DNA of 34,808 nucleotides, taken from positions 1 to 34,808 of the IMG/VR virus record IMGVR_UViG_3300042905_002558; one strand, given 5' to 3'. Within the stretch, counting starts at the first letter, position 1; every line of letters starts with the position of its first letter. This DNA comes from a virus. The position numbers and the translations under genes are program-made. The notes below the pieces were generated by a model. The model was given only the letters and a program-made list of their open reading frames with translations. It ran no database searches and was not told the origin of the DNA. Shown piece by piece: positions 30,257-34,808 of this stretch.

Positions 30257-31759
30257 ATGCAACTGCGTGATTACCAATCCGAGATCGTAGACGCCCACCT
30301 GCGTGCGCTTGCAGAAGGGGTGCGGTCTACGCTGACGGGCCTGTTCACCGGAGCGGGGAAGACGGTGGTGTTCACTGAGACGGCCAACCGCATCTCTGGC
30401 CGGACGCTCATCCTCGCCCCGCTCCGTGAACTGGTCTGGCAGGCGGTGGACAAGGTGCGCGACATCACGGGCGCTGATCCCGGGATGGAGATGGCGGAGT
30501 ACCGCTCGCAGGAGGACGAGTGGTGGTCGCCCAAGGTCATCGTCGGCTGCAAGCAGACGCTGATCCGCGGGCGGTACAAGAGGTTCACCGACATCCAGCT
30601 AGTGATTGTGGACGAGGCCCACCTTCAGTATTCGCCCGCTTGCCTGGAGATGTTCCGCTGGTTCCAGGACCGCGGGGCCATGGTCGCCGGCTTCACGGCC
30701 ACGCCATTCCGTATGGACGGGACGGCGATGCGGGACTTCTACGAGCGGGAGATTTGCAACAAGGACATTCAATGGGCCATCGACAACGGCTGGTCGGCTC
30801 CGTACGTGTGCAAGCTGGCCCGCGTGCAGGAACTGGACCTGTCTGGCGTGACCGTCTCTGGTGGGGACTTCAACCAGGCCCAGCTCCAGCAGGCGGTGGA
30901 GAAGGAGGCCAACCTCCATCGCATTGCTCTGATCACCAAGGAAGAGATGGAGGGGCCGACCGTGGTGTTCACGCCCTCAGTTGCATCGGCCAAGGGGGTC
31001 TGCCACTACCTCAACAACAACTACGGAATTTCGTCAGTTTATGTGTACGGAACCCAGCCCGAGGACGAGCGGCAAGATGCTATCCGGAGATTCAAAGCTG
31101 GCGAGGCGAAGGTTCTTGTCAATTGCCAAGTGGTGGCAGTCGGCTTCGACTACCCTCCAACCTCCACCCTCATCCTGGGCAGGCCAACAAAGTCCAGGAG
31201 CTTCTGGCTTCAGTGCGTTGGCCGAGCCACCCGTCCGCTCCCAGGAGTTGTTGACTACGAAGGCTCTGATCCGGCCGGACGAATCGCCCGCATCGCCGCC
31301 TCCGGAAAGCCTCGCTTCAAAATTATCGATTGCACAGACGCCAGCCTTGACCACCGACTTGTCACAGCTGTGGACATGTTCTGCACAGCCGACAAGGAAG
31401 TCCGGCAGGTTGTCAAGAAGGCAGCTGCTCAGGCCGCAGAGCCGCTGACGCAGGAGCAGATCGACGCCCTGGCCCAGCAGGAACTGGAGCGTCGGTTGGT
31501 CGCCCAGGACATCGAAGCCCGTCGCAGGCGGATGCAGGGCCAGGCCACAGGCCGGCTGTTCTCGGAAGAGGTGCAGATTGGCGCTGGAAGGCGGTGCGTT
31601 GGGACATACATGAATCCGCTGAAGGGCAAGTTCGCCGGCCGGACACTTAACACGCTGCCGGATTGGTATCTGCGGTGGGCCGCAGTGAACACCAAGGGCT
31701 GGGTGAGCAGCCTGTTTCGCAAGGAGAGGGAGAGACGCAATGCAAAACAAACGGCCTGA
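30257..31759 (+). CDS. SF2 DEAH-type helicase
   Basis: A 500-residue superfamily 2 helicase. Motif Q-like LRDYQ (3-7), Walker A GAGKT (32-36), DEAH (119-122), FTATP (146-150), a domain-2 stretch with VVFTPSVASAK (236-246) and motif VI QCVGRATRP (319-327). The C-terminal about 130 residues are a coiled-coil-like and basic extension. It probably unwinds DNA or branched intermediates in replication or recombination. MQLRDYQ is the natural family start, but the leader (CACACACACAACAGCC) has no Shine-Dalgarno sequence and the gene starts 17 bases after a strong terminator, so its expression is puzzling. Confidence 0.9.
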   Translation: MQLRDYQSEIVDAHLRALAEGVRSTLTGLFTGAGKTVVFTETANRISGRTLILAPLRELVWQAVDKVRDITGADPGMEMAEYRSQEDEWWSPKVIVGCKQTLIRGRYKRFTDIQLVIVDEAHLQYSPACLEMFRWFQDRGAMVAGFTATPFRMDGTAMRDFYEREICNKDIQWAIDNGWSAPYVCKLARVQELDLSGVTVSGGDFNQAQLQQAVEKEANLHRIALITKEEMEGPTVVFTPSVASAKGVCHYLNNNYGISSVYVYGTQPEDERQDAIRRFKAGEAKVLVNCQVVAVGFDYPPTSTLILGRPTKSRSFWLQCVGRATRPLPGVVDYEGSDPAGRIARIAASGKPRFKIIDCTDASLDHRLVTAVDMFCTADKEVRQVVKKAAAQAAEPLTQEQIDALAQQELERRLVAQDIEARRRRMQGQATGRLFSEEVQIGAGRRCVGTYMNPLKGKFAGRTLNTLPDWYLRWAAVNTKGWVSSLFRKERERRNAKQTA

Positions 31760-32066
31760 CGTTCTCTTGGATCGAACGATCCGAGAGGTGATGGACTACT
31801 TCGATATCGAACACGTTTTCCCCACTACTTTCATCAAGGAGGAGAAGAAAGATGGTTGGTTTCGCAGAACATGGCGTCGTATTGCGGCATGCTTTGGCTC
31901 ACGCCGACGAACTGCGTCGGATGTGCCTTGTCAACGGGCAGTCCGCAAGGGATGCGGCGCGTGCGCTAAGACTGGATCCGGAGCAGACTCGCGGTGCAGT
32001 CCGCCTGCTCCGAAGGCTGAAGTACGAGCCGTCCCAGGAGAGGCTGGCACTCGTAGTCATGCGTGA
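31740..32066 (+). CDS. Possible small protein overlapping the helicase end and the HTH-like gene
   Basis: A frame of 108 residues with a purine-rich leader (AAGGAGAGGGAGAGACGCA) before its ATG, starting inside the helicase end. The first 40 residues look protein-like (LLDRTIREVMDYFDIEHVF), but from 31852 it runs in another frame under the HTH-like gene and becomes Arg/Cys/Ala-rich, as expected of a shadow. Only a short N-terminal product, or a frameshift joining it to the next gene, would make sense. Treat as uncertain. Confidence 0.3.
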   Translation: MQNKRPDVLLDRTIREVMDYFDIEHVFPTTFIKEEKKDGWFRRTWRRIAACFGSRRRTASDVPCQRAVRKGCGACAKTGSGADSRCSPPAPKAEVRAVPGEAGTRSHA

Positions 32067-32370
32067 CTGGGGCCTGGATGACGCAGACATCGCGGAGATT
32101 TTCTCCAAGCCGAAGATCTGGGCCGAGGCTGTGCGGTTCCATGCGGACAGGATCAAGGCCAAGGAGCGGATCCCGGCGCGGCTGGAGTTTTTGGACTCCG
32201 GACTTCAGTCGGACGATGTCTCGCCTGAAGAGTTGTACAAGCGTGCGGCGGAGCTGCGTGCTGCCGGTGTGATTGAAGGTCGCATGGTTGGCCCGCGGAG
32301 CGTGCCCGTGGATATGCGGACCTACTCCTTTTGGAACGATTATGCGTTCATTCCAGTCGGCACTCGCTAA
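31852..32370 (+). CDS. Tandem helix-turn-helix-like protein
   Basis: A 172-residue protein with an excellent AAGGAGG ribosome site. Two helix-turn-helix-like segments are visible: NGQSARDAARALRLDPEQTR (29-48, continuing to about 57) and WGLDDADIAEIFSKPKIWAE (73-92). A further helical region, SPEELYKRAAELRAAGVIEG, follows. The C-terminal tail ends YAFIPVGTR and overlaps the next gene by 29 bases. Double HTH architecture suggests DNA binding, perhaps a regulator or a replication/recombination partner of the neighbouring helicase and nuclease. No known family is recognised. Confidence 0.65.
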   Translation: MVGFAEHGVVLRHALAHADELRRMCLVNGQSARDAARALRLDPEQTRGAVRLLRRLKYEPSQERLALVVMRDWGLDDADIAEIFSKPKIWAEAVRFHADRIKAKERIPARLEFLDSGLQSDDVSPEELYKRAAELRAAGVIEGRMVGPRSVPVDMRTYSFWNDYAFIPVGTR

Positions 32371-32959
32371 CGGCCAAGCGGCCGAGCGCAAGTGGGTTGA
32401 TGCGATGCGGGCCAAAGGACGGTCGGTCGCGCACGGGAAGAAGATTGTTGTCAAGAAACATTGCAGAAAAACTGGCCATGTCGAAACCCCCGACGCTCTC
32501 GGGCTGTTCAGCATTGAGATCAAGGAGCGGAGCCTGGCGTTCGATTCGCCAGAGTCCTACCCCTACGACACCGTGTTTGTTGACGACCTGCGTGGGCTTG
32601 GAATGGAGTCTCAGCAAAACCTCATCTACATCTACCTGTCGAAACCGACAGGGAAGTGGGTGTGGCTCACCATCCTGGACCGTGACGAGAGCTGGACAGA
32701 GGCCGTTACGTTCGACCGCGGGCGTGGGCATGAGGTGCCGGTCCTCGTCTGCCCGAAGGCGCATCTCCGGCCCGCCGAATCGTTGATCAACCTTTTGTAC
32801 CCACACGCCTTTTTGGACTTGGTAGATGGACCAACCGAAGCCTTCCTCGCAGGAGGAGGAGAGACTGAAGAGAGAGAACGATACGTTGCGAAAACGCATC
32901 CGGACGCTGGAGGCCGAGCTGCAAAGGCTCCAGCAAAGACTCGTAAGCACATGGGGTGA
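32342..32959 (+). CDS. PD-(D/E)XK-like nuclease
   Basis: A 205-residue protein. ATG 32342 is chosen over an upstream TTG at 32273, which would lie deep in the HTH gene; the ribosome site is weak. It has a helix with E in AERKWVDAMRAKGRSV, then HVETPDALGLFSIEIKERS, in which PD...EIK fits the PD-(D/E)XK catalytic core. Later come NLIYIYLSKPTGKWVWLTIL and VPVLVCPKAHLRP, a strand-rich core. The last about 45 residues are low-complexity because the same DNA encodes another small protein in a second frame. The likely role is DNA cleavage in replication or recombination, alongside the helicase. Confidence 0.68.
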   Translation: MRSFQSALANGQAAERKWVDAMRAKGRSVAHGKKIVVKKHCRKTGHVETPDALGLFSIEIKERSLAFDSPESYPYDTVFVDDLRGLGMESQQNLIYIYLSKPTGKWVWLTILDRDESWTEAVTFDRGRGHEVPVLVCPKAHLRPAESLINLLYPHAFLDLVDGPTEAFLAGGGETEERERYVAKTHPDAGGRAAKAPAKTRKHMG

Positions 32960-32966
32960 CGCCTGA
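32826..32966 (+). CDS. Leucine-zipper microprotein, 46 residues, nested in nuclease gene
   Basis: ATG 32826 opens a 46-residue frame inside the nuclease gene in a different frame. The product has a perfect heptad: L14, L21, L28 and L35, with I25, L32 and L39 in the second hydrophobic position and N18 as a polar core residue, all within a charged helix (RLKRENDTLRKRIRTLEAEL). Its stop overlaps the ATG of the next gene (TGATG), as with other genes in this operon. The ribosome site is weak. It probably dimerises, perhaps with another coiled coil or as a regulator. Function is unknown. Confidence 0.6.
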   Translation: MDQPKPSSQEEERLKRENDTLRKRIRTLEAELQRLQQRLVSTWGDA

Positions 32967-33247
32967 TGTTCGGCAAAAAGCAAGTGGTTTGGGAAAACAT
33001 CCTGAAGTTCCGGACTTTCAACCATGTCATTCGCACATGGGTGGAGCGTGCCGAGCAGGGGCCGTCGCATGCCGAGGACATGGCGGCCATGCAGAACTGG
33101 GTGGCGGCCCATCGACAGCGGCTGGACATGCTGCCTGGCGAGGACATTGCCAAGGAGATGGCAGCAGAGTTCCCCAGGATCTCGGCCATCGAAGTGATGA
33201 ACGGCTATGCGTCCGAAGGTTGCCTCCTGTACCCGAGGTGGCCGTGA
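32966..33247 (+). CDS. Small protein, unknown function
   Basis: A 93-residue protein coupled by TGATG to the leucine-zipper gene, with GGGGTGA upstream. It is helical and amphipathic (VVWENILKFRTFNHVIRTWV, then DMAAMQNWVAAHRQRLDML and EDIAKEMAAEFPRISAIEVM). The C-terminus, NGYASEGCLLYPRWP, is less regular. No catalytic motif is visible. The next gene begins at a GTGA overlap. It belongs to a block of small early accessory genes. Confidence 0.58.
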   Translation: MFGKKQVVWENILKFRTFNHVIRTWVERAEQGPSHAEDMAAMQNWVAAHRQRLDMLPGEDIAKEMAAEFPRISAIEVMNGYASEGCLLYPRWP

Positions 33248-33444
33248 GCGATGACATCGTTGATCGGCTGAAGTGGCATCACGCCAACTCGCAGCTCTTG
33301 TCGGGCAGGCCGCTGTTCAAAGAGGCGGCGGAAGAGATTGCCATGCTGCGAGAGTTGCGGAAAACGTGTGGCGAATCTTGGATGGCAGCGTATAGACTTG
33401 GTATCGCGCACGCCAAGGAAGGGAACGATGACACTCCCAAGTGA
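33244..33444 (+). CDS. Small conserved phage protein, 66 residues
   Basis: Starts at GTG in a GTGA overlap with the previous stop, and GAGGTGG lies about 5 bases ahead. The product begins MSDDIVDRLKWHHANSQLL, followed by LFKEAAEEIAMLRELRK, a pattern common among short phage proteins of unknown function (a D-D-I-V-x-R-L start and an E-A-A-x-E-I-x-x-L-R helix). The latter half, SWMAAYRLGIAHAKEGND, looks helical too. Its end overlaps the next gene by 17 bases. Confidence 0.65.
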   Translation: MSDDIVDRLKWHHANSQLLSGRPLFKEAAEEIAMLRELRKTCGESWMAAYRLGIAHAKEGNDDTPK

Positions 33445-33661
33445 ACGGACCCATGCAGTAATCCGGGCGCGTGAGTTCCTGCTTCGGCTGTCGAATGTCT
33501 ACGTTCCCAATGGAATTAAGGGCATCCGCAGCGAGGTCAGGCAGGAGGCCAGGTCGATCCTGCGGCACTTTCCAAGCGGCTTCGACCTGACAAACCAAGG
33601 CGCTTTCGACGCCGCCGCCGTAGACGCCTGGTACGACCGCTACGAAACGAGGAGCGTATGA
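33428..33661 (+). CDS. BPSL0761-like small phage protein
   Basis: A 77-residue protein with AAGGAAGG well placed before the ATG; a longer frame upstream lies under the previous gene and is not used. It has TLPSERTHAVIRAREFLLRL and then EVRQEARSILRHFPSGFDL. A T-x-P-x-E-R-T-x-A start, a helix, and a late L-R-H-F/Y-P motif is the pattern of the BPSL0761-like family, common in phages of many proteobacteria and others; its function is unknown. The stop overlaps the next ATG by ATGA. Confidence 0.65.
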   Translation: MTLPSERTHAVIRAREFLLRLSNVYVPNGIKGIRSEVRQEARSILRHFPSGFDLTNQGAFDAAAVDAWYDRYETRSV

Positions 33662-33927
33662 AGGACGTTGCGAAACGCATCGACCACTGGCTGCAAAATG
33701 AACATGTGGATGACGCTGACCAGACGCTCACCGACGCCCGCGACGAGATCCTCTCGCTCCGCGAGCGGCTGGCGGAATCGCGTGACACGCTGCTGCTGTC
33801 GATGCGCGAGTCTGGCAAGTATGCCCACCGCGCTGGGTATTGCGAGGGGACGCTGATGATGATTGCGGCCGGTCACCCTGACCCTGCGGCAGCGGCTGAG
33901 GCAACGCTGAAAGAGGTGACCAAGTGA
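33658..33927 (+). CDS. Small coiled-coil protein, unknown function
   Basis: An 89-residue protein starting at an ATGA overlap with a GAGGAG ribosome site. It is helical: IDHWLQNEHVDDADQTLTDA and then a leucine-rich stretch EILSLRERLAESRDTLLLSM (about 30-49). A C-terminal part has YCEGTLMMIAAGHPDPAAAA. It probably forms a small coiled coil. No catalytic residues are recognised. Its stop overlaps the next GTG start. Confidence 0.6.
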   Translation: MKDVAKRIDHWLQNEHVDDADQTLTDARDEILSLRERLAESRDTLLLSMRESGKYAHRAGYCEGTLMMIAAGHPDPAAAAEATLKEVTK

Positions 33928-34808
33928 CCGACCGCGACCACTTCGCCGCTGCGGCGTTGACGGGGCTTGTTGGCGAATGTGGCTACAACTCGCCGGAAGA
34001 CGTTGCCGGTGAGGCATATGCTCTGGCCGACGCCATGCTCCGCGAGCGGGAGCGTGTTACGGAACCGCTGCTGAAAGAAAAACAGGCAGAGGTTTCTGCC
34101 GCGCCAGTGTCTCGCCCGCCTGAGACTCGCGCCAGCTTTTCTGCGACGAACCATGACGCCGCGCCGGCGGCGAGAGCCCAGTTGCCGGAGGCGGATCATG
34201 CCGCCTGTCGGAGTCGCGAGAGCGATGCGGGCACCGGCGGCACAACCGCGTCGGCTTGCGACGGCGCGGTGTCTCCATCCGGCTCTGGAAGCGGCGGATC
34301 GCTAAGCCGCAGCGCGCCAGAGCGGCAGTCACCGGCCAGCGAGTGCGGTGGAGGCGAGCCCCTAGACGACTGCGCCCCGACAAGGGACAACGCACCGGGT
34401 GGGCGGGGGCGAGATACACAGGAGCCAGTTGCTTTTGCCGTCATGTCTGGCGGCCGGTCGTATGACATCTACGACACGCGCGGCGAGGCTGAGGCGATGT
34501 GCCGGTGGCTGTGCGATGAGGAGTCTGGCGACATCTGGCGAGTGGTGCCGCTGGTGCCGCTGGTGCCGTGTGACGCTACGCCGGAATCGCACGCTACCCA
34601 TGGCGAGTGCAGCGTACATCCGTGTGGCAGTGAGCCAGTGGCGTGGGCGGTTGAAAATCCGGCTGTCGTCCCGCTCTACCTCCAGCCCGCGCTCACCGCA
34701 GAGGAGTGCGAGGCGATTGAACTGGCCACCTACGAGTTCCTGTACCATCAAGACCCGGGCGGCCGGGCGCAGTGGATTCGTCAGCAGTTGCTTGGACTAC
34801 TCGCGAGG
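33924..34808 (+). CDS. Modular small-domain protein with EPVA-type modules (3' truncated)
   Basis: A GTG start in a GTGA overlap, with GAGGTGA about 6 bases ahead. The frame is open to the end of the window: 295 residues visible, with no stop. It begins MTDRDHFAAAALTGLVGECG, a start shared by many phage proteins, then EAYALADAMLRERERV. A Ser/Ala/Gly/Arg-rich disordered stretch (about 60-165) follows. Two similar modules come next, EPVAFAVMSGGRSYDIYDTR (about 168) and EPVAWAVENPAVVPLYLQPA (about 232), plus a helical region. EPVA-W-A-V modules recur in small phage accessory proteins of unknown function. A short in-frame tandem repeat lies between the modules. Confidence 0.6.
   Translation, partial: MTDRDHFAAAALTGLVGECGYNSPEDVAGEAYALADAMLRERERVTEPLLKEKQAEVSAAPVSRPPETRASFSATNHDAAPAARAQLPEADHAACRSRESDAGTGGTTASACDGAVSPSGSGSGGSLSRSAPERQSPASECGGGEPLDDCAPTRDNAPGGRGRDTQEPVAFAVMSGGRSYDIYDTRGEAEAMCRWLCDEESGDIWRVVPLVPLVPCDATPESHATHGECSVHPCGSEPVAWAVENPAVVPLYLQPALTAEECEAIELATYEFLYHQDPGGRAQWIRQQLLGLLAR
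34545..34568 (+). repeat. Short in-frame tandem repeat
   Basis: GTGCCGCTG occurs twice in tandem and is followed by a third partial unit GTGCCG, encoding a Val-Pro-Leu-type repeat (VVPLVPLVPC) just before the second EPVA-type module. Probable slippage-prone site. Confidence 0.6.

Noticed and set aside
32956-33243. Long upstream extension of the 33244 gene
   Set aside because: It is an off-frame reading of the 32966-33247 gene; the GTG at 33244 has a good ribosome site and GTGA coupling.
1-34808. CRISPR array or insertion sequence
   Set aside because: No regularly spaced short repeats and no transposase or terminal inverted repeats were seen; the only recombinase is the phage integrase.

Overview
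The window is part of a temperate, podovirus-type bacteriophage genome from a GC-rich background. The evidence is a head module (scaffold, capsid, terminase, portal), a short-tail module (head-tail adaptor, tail nozzle, adhesin), three large ejection-type proteins in the place of a tape measure, a tyrosine integrase, and a lambda/P22-style recombination cassette. No host gene is visible. The host cannot be identified from sequence alone. The repeated lectin-like modules and GC-rich codon use would fit an aquatic bacterium such as a planctomycete, but that is a guess. Both ends of the window are cut inside genes, and no lysis, DNA polymerase or repressor gene lies in the stretch.

Layout. From 3 to 10286, all on +: scaffolding protein (5' cut), major capsid protein, a small head protein, a strong terminator, two virion-like proteins, a GT-A glycosyltransferase, two overlapping zinc-finger-like proteins, large terminase, a small conserved protein, portal and three small proteins. 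From 10291 to 18347: a large adhesin of repeated lectin-like modules, a small protein, the head-tail adaptor, the tail nozzle (split by one in-frame TAA directly followed by ATG) and a fibre-like protein. From 18388 to 27235: five small virion-like proteins, then ejection-type proteins of 528, 571 and 1256 residues. From 27212 to 28039, on -: the integrase, converging on and overlapping the last late gene. From 28040 to 28368: a structured intergenic region with a tRNA D-arm-like 16-mer, a recombinase-type inverted repeat and further hairpins, read here as the attP/early-leader region. From 28369 to 34808, on +: PD-(D/E)XK exonuclease, ERF annealing protein, SSB, terminator, SF2 helicase, an HTH-like protein, a second PD-(D/E)XK-like nuclease, a nested leucine-zipper microprotein and a run of small accessory genes joined by ATGA, GTGA or TGATG overlaps (3' cut).

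How the genes work together. Late genes build and fill the capsid (scaffold, capsid, terminase, portal), close it with a short tail, and load it with internal proteins that probably form the DNA-ejection conduit. The integrase and neighbouring att-like structure handle lysogeny. The exonuclease/ERF/SSB set performs single-strand-annealing recombination, probably coupled to replication with the helicase and nuclease. The candidate attP lies between the late and early blocks, as expected for a virion or circular phage genome rather than an integrated prophage.

The features most worth a second look are the split tail-nozzle gene, the composite att-like region, a shared C-terminal motif in two virion-like proteins about 15 kb apart, the nested leucine zipper, the glycosyltransferase inside the head operon, and conserved DNA hinges between adhesin modules.
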